Shown: positions 1 to 9,791, counted from the first letter of the stretch. The stretch is DNA of 64,000 bases from a bacterium (GCA_015485355.1 WFTQ01000069.1:1-64000), one strand, 5' to 3'. The notes: generated by a model not told the origin, from the letters alone. A program made the numbers and translations.

Positions 1-64
1 CCCCTCGACCGTCCACCCACCCACCGCTCCTTTTACGCTTGCTTCTTCCCTTCCCCCTGGTTAT

Positions 65-70
65 TATAAT
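65..70 (+). promoter_or_regulatory. Candidate -10 box (TATAAT) of the first gene
   Basis: A perfect TATAAT lies immediately before the first gene, but no good -35 is seen 16-18 nt upstream in the pyrimidine-rich flank. If used, transcription would begin at or next to the ATG at 77. Confidence 0.3.
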
Positions 71-76
71 GCCGCC

Positions 77-706
77 ATGTATAACACAGATTGGTGCCCC
101 GCATTGATGCGTTTCATCCTTCCCCGCCCGGCCGCCGCTCTAAGGGCAGGCTGGTTAATGATCCTGATCGTCGGCTTTTCTGAAGGCCAAGCTCAATGGC
201 GAACCCACGGTATCGACTCGCTTTCCCAAGGAGCCCGGGGCCTGTTCATCCGCGCAATCCCAGGCCCCGGCGTCGCCCTGAAAGATACCACCGTGCGCCT
301 GTCTTCCGAATCCTTCCGGATGGAAAGCGAGATTCGCTGGACCACCGCCGATCCCCCGGAAGCCGTCTTCCTCGTCTGGGGCCGGGATTCGGCTGTGGGG
401 ATTGCCGGCTACCATTTTGGAAACCAGCACCTCTTTATGGGTCGGCCGACCACTCAGGCCGATCCAGAAGCCCTTTCCCCGGCGACAATGCCCCTTTCTC
501 GGAAACACGTGCAAGTGGTCCCCCGGAAAAAACGGGTCTTCATAAAATGGGAATACCGGGCCGCCAAAGGCGTGATTCGCCTGGAGGTCAACGGGGTTCC
601 TCTGGAAATAAACCAGCCCTACCCTATCGACACGATCGATAAATTTGGCTTGGGAATCCAGGATGGGTCGGCCACCTTTCAACGCATTCAAATAGGCTGG
701 AAGTAA
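77..706 (+). CDS. Secreted protein with lectin-like (LamG/DUF1080-type) fold, hypothetical
   Basis: No specific function recognised. The N-terminus carries arginines followed by a hydrophobic stretch and a plausible signal-peptidase site around SEGQAQ, so export is likely. The remainder is beta-rich, and the last 25 residues (FGLGIQDGSATFQRIQI) resemble the final strands of concanavalin-like laminin-G/DUF1080 domains; that fold is an inference. The start is uncertain. ATG 77 has no Shine-Dalgarno but sits 6 nt after a TATAAT at 65-70, which would make the mRNA leaderless. ATG 107 gives a more typical signal peptide beginning MRFILPRP. The gene stands alone, with the convergent anti-sigma gene downstream. 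Confidence 0.6.
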   Translation: MYNTDWCPALMRFILPRPAAALRAGWLMILIVGFSEGQAQWRTHGIDSLSQGARGLFIRAIPGPGVALKDTTVRLSSESFRMESEIRWTTADPPEAVFLVWGRDSAVGIAGYHFGNQHLFMGRPTTQADPEALSPATMPLSRKHVQVVPRKKRVFIKWEYRAAKGVIRLEVNGVPLEINQPYPIDTIDKFGLGIQDGSATFQRIQIGWK

Positions 707-834
707 CACCGGAGAGGCCGCCATGGAGTCGGGGCCCGCCGGGTCTTCCCCACAGGGGCGCCGCCTCTCGAATCGCTTTCCTCGCAATCCTCAGACCACC
801 CCAGGGATAGCCCGGATCACCCGGTAAAGGGTCG

Positions 835-1065
835 CTACTTCAGATTCAGGATCTTTAAAATCCGCTCTTTTACTTCGGCAGGAGCTTTACGGGGTTCATG
901 GATGTCCCGAATGATTTCAATCGTGGTCTTGACGCTGTGAATGTATTCCTGGCATTGCGGGCATTTCTGGACATGTTCCCACAACTCCATACACATGGGC
1001 TGATCCAGGTCTTCGCCCAGATAACTGCACAGCTCGATGATGATCTTTTTGGTATGGTCTTTCAT
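835..1065 (-). CDS. Zinc-finger anti-sigma factor, soluble (zf-HC2/ZAS type)
   Basis: A 76-residue protein that probably binds and inhibits the ECF sigma factor encoded just upstream. The anti-sigma zinc motif is clear: Cys13, then His31-x3-Cys35-x2-Cys38 (HVQKCPQC). No transmembrane segment follows, so it should be cytoplasmic, as in RsrA/ChrR-like ZAS proteins that release sigma on redox or chemical signals (known for the family; the signal here is unknown). It starts 11 nt after the sigma gene stop, an obvious two-gene operon on the minus strand. Confidence 0.85.
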   Translation of the reverse strand: MKDHTKKIIIELCSYLGEDLDQPMCMELWEHVQKCPQCQEYIHSVKTTIEIIRDIHEPRKAPAEVKERILKILNLK

Positions 1066-1076
1066 ATCAGCAGCCT

Positions 1077-1670
1077 TTATCCGGATTCTTTTACCAATTC
1101 CTTCATGTAGCCCGCCAATTTCTCTCGCAGGTACATCCGGGCCCGCTTCAGGCGGATTTTGACATTACTTTCGGTGATGCCCAAAACCTTACTCGTCTCC
1201 TTGATGGACAAGTTTTCCAGGTCTCGTAAAACAAAAACCGATTTGTAAATTTCCGGCAAAGAACCCACGGCTTCGTCCAGATGACGCCGGAATTCCTCGG
1301 AAAGCATGCCCTGCAGAGGACGGTCTTGCCATTCGGTTAACTGGATTTGCTCCGGATTATCGAAATGGCCTTCCAGATCGTCATCGGTCAATACGGTGCG
1401 TTTGTTTTTGCGCAGCTTCATTAGGCTGAAATTGGTAGCGATTCGATACAGCCAGGTAAAAAAATCGGCCCGCCCATCAAAGGTATGAATTTTTTGGTAA
1501 ACGGCTAAAAAAGTCTCCTGCAACACATCGGCGGCATCGTCCGGATTTTTCAGAATCCGCAACGCCAGATTGTAGATCCGATCGCTATAGGCATGGACCA
1601 ACTCGGTAAACGCCTCCCGATCACCGGCCTTGGCCCGTTTCACAATTTGGCGAATCTGGGTTTTATCCAT
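1077..1670 (-). CDS. ECF RNA polymerase sigma factor (sigma-70 family)
   Basis: Alternative sigma factor of about 197 residues. Region 2 includes DVLQETFLAVYQKIHTFDGRADFFTWLYRIATNFSL-type text (core binding and -10 recognition). Region 4 (LPEIYKSVFVLRDLENLSIKETSKVLGITESNVKIRLKRAR) is the helix-turn-helix that reads the -35. There is no region 3 or 1.1, as usual for ECF factors. ATG 1670 is chosen with an AGGA nearby; an in-frame TTG at 1688 would add six residues and has a GGGAG further upstream. It is co-transcribed with the zinc anti-sigma gene. The perfect palindrome at 1819-1845 lies about 150 nt upstream and could bear on its control. Confidence 0.93.
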   Translation of the reverse strand: MDKTQIRQIVKRAKAGDREAFTELVHAYSDRIYNLALRILKNPDDAADVLQETFLAVYQKIHTFDGRADFFTWLYRIATNFSLMKLRKNKRTVLTDDDLEGHFDNPEQIQLTEWQDRPLQGMLSEEFRRHLDEAVGSLPEIYKSVFVLRDLENLSIKETSKVLGITESNVKIRLKRARMYLREKLAGYMKELVKESG

Positions 1671-1688
1671 TATCCTGTCCGCATTCAA

Positions 1689-2097
1689 TGAAATTCAATC
1701 TCCCTGCAAAAGTTACAAATCCAATCCGAAAAATCCACTTCCAATTTTGGAAAGCCGAATCATCCCAGGGAGGTCCGTCCCTCCCTTGCCGTCCATGACC
1801 CGGGAAATACCGAAGGCCCCGGAACTTTGTGTTGCAAAGTTCCGGTTTCTTCCTTAAATTCTTCACGGTGCGTCCCTACACCTTAAATAAGGCTTATGGA
1901 CCGATCAAGGGAGCTAAAATTCGGTTGAATGGCATCGAACCTTCTAAACACGGTCGCCACGCTCGCGGGGAGTTGAAAGGCACTCCCCACCAGGGAACCG
2001 CAGAGCCCTGTACCTGTAAAAAAACGGTTTTAACGTGCAGCGGGCACGAATAGGACCGATAATATACGGAATGGGATCATAAATTGATGGAGCGCCG
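1689..2097. other. Intergenic region between divergent sigma-factor and membrane-protein genes
   Basis: 409 nt without a supported gene. It contains the perfect palindrome at 1819-1845, annotated separately. A second hairpin has 7-nt arms GGGGAGT (1967-1973) and ACTCCCC (1982-1988). A GATAAT near 2058 could be a -10 for the downstream gene, but no convincing -35 accompanies it. Open frames across this region look like chance. Confidence 0.5.
1819..1845. promoter_or_regulatory. Perfect 11-bp inverted repeat, likely operator (site 1)
   Basis: Arms CCGGAACTTTG and CAAAGTTCCGG surround TGTTG with no mismatch. The core CTTTG-TGTTG-CAAAG recurs with one change at 3204-3218 on the far side of the adjacent regulator gene, so a dimeric repressor site is more likely than a terminator: the downstream sequence is not a clean T-run and no plus-strand gene ends here. 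The left arm also contains GGAACTTT, which resembles the -35 of some ECF sigma promoters, but no matching -10 was found at 16-17 nt on either strand. Confidence 0.5.
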
Positions 2098-2760
2098 ATG
2101 ATTGCCAATCACATTTATCATGCATTGGAACAGGTTCGCGAACTGCAGCAGAAAATACTGGAACGTCAGCGGTTCAAGGGCTATTCGGGTCGGGTTCGGG
2201 CCATTTGCGGCACCACGGCCTTGCTGGCTGCGGCGATCATGTCCAGCCATTTCTATCCTCAAACGGCTAAGGCCCACGTTTATGGTTGGGGCATGGTCTT
2301 TATTTTCGGATTCTTGTTGAACTACGGGGCCATGATTCACTGGTTTCTCTTCGACCCCCTGGTGAAGCGCGATATTCGGCGGCTGAAACCGACCCTGGAT
2401 GCGTTGCCGGCCCTCTTTGTGGGGGGGATTTTAACCGCAGCCATGATTATGAACGGCGATTACCGCTATCTATTCGGCATCTGGATGACGTTGTTTGGCG
2501 TGGCCAACTTAGCCTCCCGCCACGTGTTGCCCCGGCGCATCTGGATTGTGGGGGTGTATTACATTGTGGCCGGAAGCATCTGCCTGCTGTCGCCCGCGGT
2601 ATCGTTTCTCAATCCCTGGATAATGGGCATTGTTTTCTTCATCGGGGAATGGACCGGAGGTGTGATCCTGCATTTCGATGGAGAATTTCCCCTGTCTCCA
2701 CGGGAAATGGTGGCCTTTTTATTCAATCATAAGGAGGGTAAACATGCCGAGCAAATTTGA
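2098..2760 (+). CDS. Multi-pass inner-membrane protein, hypothetical
   Basis: A 220-residue protein with about six hydrophobic segments (around residues 37-50, 62-82, 100-117, 122-138, 146-165 and 170-190), preceded by a short amphipathic N-terminal helix rich in Q/E/R. No enzymatic motif is recognised. The start ATG 2098 has a TGGAG 7 nt upstream. The gene overlaps the following winged-helix regulator gene by 17 nt, so the two are translationally coupled. Membrane protein plus small winged-helix regulator is a recurrent arrangement in which the regulator often controls the membrane protein; that role is inferred here. Confidence 0.7.
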   Translation: MIANHIYHALEQVRELQQKILERQRFKGYSGRVRAICGTTALLAAAIMSSHFYPQTAKAHVYGWGMVFIFGFLLNYGAMIHWFLFDPLVKRDIRRLKPTLDALPALFVGGILTAAMIMNGDYRYLFGIWMTLFGVANLASRHVLPRRIWIVGVYYIVAGSICLLSPAVSFLNPWIMGIVFFIGEWTGGVILHFDGEFPLSPREMVAFLFNHKEGKHAEQI

Positions 2761-3130
2761 CAGGCCGCATCATGCTCTCAATAAAATATTCCATGAGCCC
2801 AGCCGGCTGGCCATCCTTTCGGCGCTGATCGCCGTCCACGACGGTATAACGTTCAATGAACTTAAACGTGAATGCGACCTCACCGACGGCAACCTGAGCC
2901 GCCATCTGCGCACCCTGGAAGAAGCCCAGATCATTCGCATCCAGAAATCGTTTGAGGGTAGCAAACCCCGCACGCGGGTGTTTCTGACCCCCAAAGGGCG
3001 GGAAAGCTTCATCGAATACCTCCAGGCGCTGGAAGAGGTCTTGAAAAAGGCCGCCGCCGCCATGGTCAATTCGAAAACGGTATCGGCCAAGGATATTCCT
3101 TTACCCATTCTGAAACTGCTGGAGGCATGA
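2744..3130 (+). CDS. Winged-helix transcriptional regulator (PF13601/MarR-ArsR-like)
   Basis: A 128-residue DNA-binding protein. Residues about 10-90 form a winged helix: HEPSRLAILSALI opens the domain, FNELKRECDLTDGNLSRHLRTLEEAQII is the recognition HTH, and SKPRTRVFLTPKGRESF is the wing. A C-terminal helix probably serves dimerisation. The start ATG 2744 is fixed by a strong AAGGAGGG 7 nt upstream; longer in-frame starts lie inside the membrane-protein gene. It overlaps that gene by 17 nt. Two CTTTG-N5-CAAAG palindromes flank the cassette (1819-1845, 3204-3218) and are natural candidates for its operators. Confidence 0.88.
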   Translation: MPSKFDRPHHALNKIFHEPSRLAILSALIAVHDGITFNELKRECDLTDGNLSRHLRTLEEAQIIRIQKSFEGSKPRTRVFLTPKGRESFIEYLQALEEVLKKAAAAMVNSKTVSAKDIPLPILKLLEA

Positions 3131-3524
3131 CCATGGACACCCCTAAGTTATTCAATGCCTCAACGACCCGATAATGGAGACGGAAAAAATTTTTAAGAAT
3201 AAACTTTGTGATGCAAAGCGCTTTATTGAGGAAAATTTGGAAACATTATGGGGCGGATTTTGATGGGAGGCGCTCTTCCATCCTCACCGAAAGGAATCGG
3301 TCCAACGCGGATTTTGGGTGCGAGGAAAGGGCATCGGAGGAACCGAGAATCCGGAGCCGTCAAATGACCGGGCCAAAAAGTAAAAAAGGGTTTCAAAACC
3401 CTGGGAAAATGGTTTATTTTTGGCCTTTTCCAGAGGCCGACCGGGCGACTTATTATTTGACCTATAATGACGAAATATTAGCAAGACGAGCGGATTGTAT
3501 CAGGAATTAAAACGGAGGTAGACT
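3131..3524. other. Intergenic region upstream of uppS
   Basis: 394 nt with no convincing gene. It holds the second CTTTG-N5-CAAAG palindrome (3204-3218), a short inverted repeat AGGGTTT/AAACCCT near 3388-3403, and a TATAAT at 3463-3468 that could be the uppS -10, though no good -35 is seen at 17 nt. A 100-codon open frame here has no family resemblance and no Shine-Dalgarno. Confidence 0.45.
3204..3218. promoter_or_regulatory. CTTTG-N5-CAAAG palindrome, likely operator (site 2)
   Basis: CTTTG-TGATG-CAAAG differs from the core of the 1819-1845 palindrome at a single central base, and the preceding AA is also shared. A 15-bp near-identity in the two gaps around one regulator gene suggests binding sites for that regulator. 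It lies about 85 nt after the regulator stop and about 300 nt before uppS. Confidence 0.45.
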
Positions 3525-4316
3525 GTGATAGGAAACATGGGCAGCGCAGAGACGAAGCGCAAAAAGATCCAGGCGATGCTGGACCAGGGACATGAACTTC
3601 CCGGGCATGTGGCCATCATCATGGACGGCAACGGCCGTTGGGCCAAGCGTCGGGGACTGCCCCGGGTCGCCGGCCACCGGGAAGGCGTCAAATCGGTTCG
3701 CGAAGTGGTGGAAGCCGCGGGAGAACTGGGGATTGAAGTGCTGACCCTCTACACCTTCTCCAAAGAAAATTGGCGGCGCCCCCTCACGGAGGTCTCGGCT
3801 TTAATGAAACTGTTTGTCACCACCCTGCGCAGGGAAATTAACGATTTGCTGGAAAAAAACGTCCGCCTGAACGCGATCGGCGATCTGCAAGACCTGCCGG
3901 AATTTGTTTACCACGAATTGATGTGGGGAATCGAGCAAACCCGGCACAATTCCGGCTTAACCCTGAATCTGGCACTCAGTTACGGCGGTCGGGCCGAAAT
4001 TGTCGCCGCAGTGAAAACCATCGCCCGCAAGGTGCAAGCCGGCGAACTGTTCCCCGAAGATATCGATGAATCGGTGCTGGCCGAACACCTCTATACCGCC
4101 GATCTTCCCGACCCGGATCTGCTGATTCGGACCAGCGGGGAGGAGCGGATCAGCAATTTCCTTCTATGGCAAATCGCTTATTCGGAACTGTACATTACCC
4201 CTATTCTTTGGCCGGACTTTCGAAAGGCTGAATTTTATGAAGCCATTCTCAGCTATCTAAAACGGGAACGTCGTTTTGGTATGGTCAGCGAGCAATTGAA
4301 ACACACGGTTCTGTAA
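3525..4316 (+). CDS. uppS: Isoprenyl transferase (undecaprenyl diphosphate synthase, UppS)
   Basis: Cis-prenyltransferase that condenses FPP with isopentenyl diphosphate to make the C55 lipid carrier for peptidoglycan and other envelope polymers. All family signatures are visible: IIMDGNGRWAKRRG with the catalytic Asp at about residue 34, GHREGVKS, YTFSKENWRRP, and the C-terminal PDLLIRTSGEERISNFLLWQIAYSELYI. The 263-residue length is typical. The start is GTG 3525, with GGAGG 6 nt upstream. In many bacteria cdsA follows; here folC follows after 124 nt. Confidence 0.97.
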   Translation: MIGNMGSAETKRKKIQAMLDQGHELPGHVAIIMDGNGRWAKRRGLPRVAGHREGVKSVREVVEAAGELGIEVLTLYTFSKENWRRPLTEVSALMKLFVTTLRREINDLLEKNVRLNAIGDLQDLPEFVYHELMWGIEQTRHNSGLTLNLALSYGGRAEIVAAVKTIARKVQAGELFPEDIDESVLAEHLYTADLPDPDLLIRTSGEERISNFLLWQIAYSELYITPILWPDFRKAEFYEAILSYLKRERRFGMVSEQLKHTVL

Positions 4317-4440
4317 AACGATGGTAAACGATCCCGGGGCATCCCGGGAGGGATCGGGGGATATACGAACCAGGGAGGGTGTCTCAAGAATTCCCCGATC
4401 GCCATAAACAACAGCCTCAGCGCCTAACTCTTCTATCTCC

Positions 4441-5712
4441 ATGAATTATTCGGAAACCATTCAATACCTCTACCGTTTACAGCGGGCGGGAATTAAATAT
4501 ACGCTGGATAACATCCGGCACCTGATGGAGGCGCTGGAACACCCTCATACCCGCTGGCCGGCGATCCATATCGCGGGCACCAATGGTAAAGGTTCCACCG
4601 CGGCCATGATCGCTTCCATTCTGAAGACCACCCGCCTGAAGGTAGGACTGTATACTTCCCCTCATCTTCTGGATTTTACCGAACGCATCCGCATCAACGG
4701 TCGTCCCATTCCCCGGAAGCGGGTTGTGGAGTTCATCCGGCAGATGCGCCCCGCCATCGAAAGGATCCGCCCATCCTTTTTCGAGGCGGCCACCGCTATG
4801 GCTTTCTGGTACTTCGCCCGGGAAAGAGTGGATCTGGCAATCATCGAGACCGGCATGGGCGGCCGGCTGGATTCGACCAATATTGTGGAACCCCGGGTCA
4901 CGGTCATCACCTCCATCGACCGGGACCATCAACATTATCTGGGCCACACGCTGGAAGAAATTGCCCGGGAAAAGGCGGGCATCATCAAACCGGGGGTTCC
5001 GTGCCTGATATACCATCAACCGCGGCCGGCCCTGAAGGTCATTCAACAGACGGCCCACCAACGAGGCGCCCCGCTGGTGCACCTGAAAACGTGCAGCCGC
5101 GTACTGCTCCATCAAAGCCGCTTGAATGGCAGCTGTTTTGACCTGCAAGTCCACCGATGGACCTGGCAGAATCTCTTTCTGAACCTGCCGGGCCCCCATC
5201 AGATTCATAATGCGATCCTGGCCGTGGGAACCATATGGGAACTTCGGAATATAATAAGCGATTCCAGGACGGCGGTTGCCAGAGGCTTAACAAACGTACG
5301 CTGGTGGGGACGTCTGGAACAGGTTCAAACCTCCCCGGTCGTCATCGTGGATGTGTCGCACAACCCGGCTGGATTTCGTACCACGCTGGAATTCCTGAAT
5401 CAACAGTTTCCCGAAAAACCGATCGCCGCCATCGTGGCGCTTCAGGAAGACAAAAATTTTCAGGAAATCGGTAAATTACTGAGCCAATACGTCGATAAGA
5501 CTATTGTCACCCGGTTTCCGCATCCCAAGGCGCTGGAGCCGGAACGCTTGGGGCGAACAATCGGTAACCATGGGGGGAGCGCAATCATCTTTCCTGATCT
5601 GACCAACGCGTTCCAGGAAATTCATCGTAAAGACGGAACACAATATGTCTGGATAATCATCGGTTCCCATTACCTGGCTGGGGAAGCCTACAAAATTCTG
5701 CAAATGTCTTGA
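4441..5712 (+). CDS. folC: Bifunctional folylpolyglutamate synthase/dihydrofolate synthase
   Basis: Mur-ligase-family enzyme adding glutamate to dihydropteroate and/or tetrahydrofolate with ATP. The P-loop GTNGKGST sits at about residues 46-53. It is followed by SPHLLDFTERIRING (folate-site loop), ETGMGGRLDSTN, and DRDHQHYLGHTLEEIAREKAGIIK typical of FolC. The C-terminal Mur ligase domain contains VVIVDVSHNPAG. At 423 residues it matches E. coli FolC in size. ATG 4441 has no evident Shine-Dalgarno but aligns with the family start. Confidence 0.95.
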   Translation: MNYSETIQYLYRLQRAGIKYTLDNIRHLMEALEHPHTRWPAIHIAGTNGKGSTAAMIASILKTTRLKVGLYTSPHLLDFTERIRINGRPIPRKRVVEFIRQMRPAIERIRPSFFEAATAMAFWYFARERVDLAIIETGMGGRLDSTNIVEPRVTVITSIDRDHQHYLGHTLEEIAREKAGIIKPGVPCLIYHQPRPALKVIQQTAHQRGAPLVHLKTCSRVLLHQSRLNGSCFDLQVHRWTWQNLFLNLPGPHQIHNAILAVGTIWELRNIISDSRTAVARGLTNVRWWGRLEQVQTSPVVIVDVSHNPAGFRTTLEFLNQQFPEKPIAAIVALQEDKNFQEIGKLLSQYVDKTIVTRFPHPKALEPERLGRTIGNHGGSAIIFPDLTNAFQEIHRKDGTQYVWIIIGSHYLAGEAYKILQMS

Positions 5713-5852
5713 TTTTATCCAATTCCGTTTGTAATTTCCCATCCCTTTTTGATGGCTCACTTTGGTATTCCCCTCCAGGAAAGTAAGGGGCTTCTCTGAA
5801 GTAACTTCAATGAACATAGGCAAACAACAAACATAACAAGAGGTGATGACAT

Positions 5853-7103
<1,251 letters not shown>

Positions 7104-7187
7104 GAATTCTTTTCCATCACTTGATTTACTGACCTATTCATTGTAAGTTAATAAGCTTGGGAAAAGAAAATGCGGGAGGCTTTTGCA

Positions 7188-7391
7188 TTGAAAAAAGGCA
7201 TTCACCCTGAATACAAACTGGGTACGGTCACCTGCGCCTGTGGGAATACCTTTCAAACCCGCTCCACGGTAGGAGACATGCGGGTGGAAATTTGTTCCAA
7301 CTGCCACCCGTTTTTTACCGGAAAGCAGAAACTGGTGGACTCTGCAGGACGGGTGGAGAAGTTCTTGAGGAAATATGGCGACCGACGCTGA
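7188..7391 (+). CDS. rpmE: 50S ribosomal protein L31, zinc-binding form
   Basis: A 67-residue large-subunit protein beginning MKKGIHPEY, the standard L31 start. The zinc ligands of the C+ form are present: Cys-x-Cys (TCACGNTF) and Cys-x2-Cys (EICSNCHPF). The start is taken as TTG 7188 because GGGAGG at 7174-7179 is correctly spaced for it; the in-frame ATG 7170 lies upstream of that ribosome-binding site and would add six residues foreign to the family. The gene lies 84 nt after rho. Confidence 0.95.
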   Translation: MKKGIHPEYKLGTVTCACGNTFQTRSTVGDMRVEICSNCHPFFTGKQKLVDSAGRVEKFLRKYGDRR

Positions 7392-7567
7392 GTGCGTCAC
7401 CACATCCATCCGAGGCGAACGGTCCTCAATACGACCATTCCCTTGTTACTGGTTCCAGGAGGTTGGAGGGCCATGGCAAAGACATCCCCGAAAGATCGTG
7501 GTTTCCGGGAAGACCGATAAACCCGGCATCGGGAAAAGAGACAAAATCGTTGAACAAACCCAACGGG

Positions 7568-8629
7568 ATGAAGGGGAAGTTTGTAACCGTTAAGATTATG
7601 TTGAATCCGGCCACACCGAACAACACTCACAAAGAGAAAATTTTGCCCATTGGGGGGCAGGCCGTCATCGAAGGCGTTATGATGCGTTCACCGGATCGGG
7701 TAGCCACGGCGGTGCGACGGGCCAACGGCCACATCACGCTCAGGGTTCAGGAGTATCGTTCACTCTTTCAACGCTATAAATGGTTGAACATCCCCATTAT
7801 TCGGGGAGCCATCATGCTGGTGGAAGTCATGATGCTGGGAATCCAGCACCTCAATTTTTCCGCCGATGTGGCCATGCAAGACTTGGAGGATTTGGAGAAG
7901 CAGAAAGGCAACGCCTCCGGAAAATCCTCCTCTTCGAAGGGCATGAACACCCTCCGGACCGTGCTCACCGTGGGCCTGGCTCTGATTGCCGGATTGGCCC
8001 TGTTTTTCGCCCTTCCTCTTTTTGCCGCCACGCATCTGTTTACCCTGGAGCGCGAGGCCCTGACCTTTAATCTGGTAACGGGGTTGATCCGCATCATCCT
8101 CTTTTTAGCCTACGTTTACGCAATTTCCTTTTTACGGGACGTGGGACGCCTCTTCCAGTACCACGGCGCAGAACACAAAACCATTTACGCTTTCGAAAAA
8201 CAACTGGAGTTAACCGTAGCAAACATCCGTCAGCAACCCCGCCTGCATCCCCGATGCGGAACCAGTTTCCTCGTCATGGTCATGCTCATCGCGTTGCTGT
8301 TTTTCGCCCTGGTGGATACCCTGATTATGCAATTTTACGGACATATCAACCTGGTCATTCGCCTGGTTACCCATTTACCTCTGGTGCCGATCCTGGGGGG
8401 CATCTCTTACGAAGCCATCAAGGCCTCGGCCAAACGGCCCGACCATCCCTTGGTTAAAATGCTGATTTTCCCGGGGTTGGCCCTGCAGCGGATTACGACC
8501 CGGGAACCAGACGATGCCATGCTGGAGGTGGCCATCGTGGCCATGAAAGCGGCTCTGGGTGAGCCCTATGAACACCTTTTACCCCGGCAAAACGAATCCA
8601 CAGCGGTTTCCACACAGTCGTTTCTTTAG
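7568..8629 (+). CDS. DUF1385 family membrane protein (YqhQ-like)
   Basis: Conserved integral membrane protein of unknown biochemical role, historically annotated as a predicted metal-dependent enzyme. Family signatures are clear: PIGGQAVIEGVMMRSPDRVA near the N-terminus, FQYHGAEHKTIYAFE, and HPRCGTSFLVMVML; the conserved His, Glu and Cys in these motifs are what prompted the metal idea. About four transmembrane segments follow residue 120. The open frame extends upstream into rpmE, but family alignment starts near MKGKFVT/MLNPATP, so ATG 7568 (or 7598) is chosen; neither has a strong Shine-Dalgarno. Its position between rpmE and prfA is a known arrangement. Confidence 0.88.
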   Translation: MKGKFVTVKIMLNPATPNNTHKEKILPIGGQAVIEGVMMRSPDRVATAVRRANGHITLRVQEYRSLFQRYKWLNIPIIRGAIMLVEVMMLGIQHLNFSADVAMQDLEDLEKQKGNASGKSSSSKGMNTLRTVLTVGLALIAGLALFFALPLFAATHLFTLEREALTFNLVTGLIRIILFLAYVYAISFLRDVGRLFQYHGAEHKTIYAFEKQLELTVANIRQQPRLHPRCGTSFLVMVMLIALLFFALVDTLIMQFYGHINLVIRLVTHLPLVPILGGISYEAIKASAKRPDHPLVKMLIFPGLALQRITTREPDDAMLEVAIVAMKAALGEPYEHLLPRQNESTAVSTQSFL

Positions 8630-8713
8630 CGACCTTCTACAGCATACCGGTGCCCGGTTTACCCGGCAGGCCGGTGGAATCCCGGATAAAAAACACGGGG
8701 AAGCCGACTCGAT

Positions 8714-9784
8714 ATGATAAACCGATTAAAAAACCTGGAAGGCCGTTTCGAAGAACTGGCGCGCCAGATGGCCGATCCGGCAACCGCCGGCGATCCCGAA
8801 AAGTACACCGCCTTAGCCAAAGAATACGCCGAGCTGGAAGAAATCGTTCACACCTTTCGGGAATACCGGGGGGTGCTGCAGCAGCTGGAAGAGACCCGGG
8901 AAATTTTAAAAGAAAGCCCCGATCCCGACATGCGGGAACTGGCCCGCGAAGAGGTGGAGGCCCTGGAATCCCGGAAAGAGCAACTGGAAAAAACCTTACA
9001 ACGCATGTTAATTCCACCCGATCCCAGGGATGCTAAAAATGCCATTGTAGAAATCCGAGCCGGCACCGGCGGGGACGAAGCCGCCATCTTTGCAGGGGAT
9101 TTGTTTAAAATGTACAGCAAATACTGCGAAGAGAGAGGCTGGAAAATGGAAATCCTCAGCGCCAGTCCCTCGGAACGAGGCGGCTTTAAAGAAATTATTT
9201 TTTTAGTCAGTGGCAAAGGAGCCTACGGCCGGCTCAAATTTGAAAGTGGTGTCCATCGGGTTCAGCGCGTGCCCGAAACCGAAACTCAGGGACGAATTCA
9301 CACATCAGCGGCATCGGTCGTGGTGCTGCCCGAAGTGGAAGACCTGGAAGTGGAAATTGACCCCAACGATCTGCGTATCGATGTCTATCGAGCCTCGGGA
9401 CACGGAGGACAACACGTCAACACCACCGATTCGGCGGTACGCATCACCCACATTCCCACAGGCATTGTGGTCACCTGCCAGGACGAACGCTCCCAGCTAA
9501 AAAACAAAGCCAAGGCGATGAAAGTGCTGAAGGCCCGACTCTACGATCTGGAACAACAAAAACGACAGGCGGAACTCTCTTCCCGGCGCCGAAGCATCAT
9601 CGGCAGCGGTGATCGCTCGGAAAAAATCCGCACCTACAACTTCCCTCAGGGACGGGTTACCGACCATCGCATCAATCTCACCCTTTACCGTCTGGACGAG
9701 ATCCTGGAGGGCAGCCTGGACATGCTGATCGACGAAATTCAACTGGCCGAGCAAAGCGAGCGGCTGAAGGCAAACCAGGGGTAA
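8714..9784 (+). CDS. prfA: Peptide chain release factor 1
   Basis: Class-I release factor recognising UAA/UAG. The coiled N-terminal domain (1-105) is followed by the codon-recognition domain with the P-x-T tripeptide as PET ([15 protein letters not shown]) and the catalytic GGQ at about residue 231 ([16 protein letters not shown]). The PxT motif rather than SPF separates it from RF2. The 356-residue length is standard. The gene is followed 7 nt later by prmC, whose product methylates the GGQ glutamine. Confidence 0.97.
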   Translation: MINRLKNLEGRFEELARQMADPATAGDPEKYTALAKEYAELEEIVHTFREYRGVLQQLEETREILKESPDPDMRELAREEVEALESRKEQLEKTLQRMLIPPDPRDAKNAIVEIRAGTGGDEAAIFAGDLFKMYSKYCEERGWKMEILSASPSERGGFKEIIFLVSGKGAYGRLKFESGVHRVQRVPETETQGRIHTSAASVVVLPEVEDLEVEIDPNDLRIDVYRASGHGGQHVNTTDSAVRITHIPTGIVVTCQDERSQLKNKAKAMKVLKARLYDLEQQKRQAELSSRRRSIIGSGDRSEKIRTYNFPQGRVTDHRINLTLYRLDEILEGSLDMLIDEIQLAEQSERLKANQG

Positions 9785-9791
9785 AGGGCCG

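Noticed and set aside
155..787. Long minus-strand open frame opposite the first gene
   Set aside because: It is the antisense shadow of a better-supported secreted protein, with no motif and no ribosome-binding site.
1821..1850. GGAACTTT as a -35 of an ECF sigma autoregulatory promoter
   Set aside because: No TCTGA-like -10 at 16-17 nt on either strand; the perfect dyad and its second copy favour an operator.
3208..3510. 100-codon open frame upstream of uppS
   Set aside because: No Shine-Dalgarno, no family resemblance, and it starts inside the palindrome at 3204-3218.
4334..4359. GATCCC/GGGATC inverted repeat between uppS and folC as a terminator
   Set aside because: Imperfect pairing and no T-run; expression probably continues into folC.
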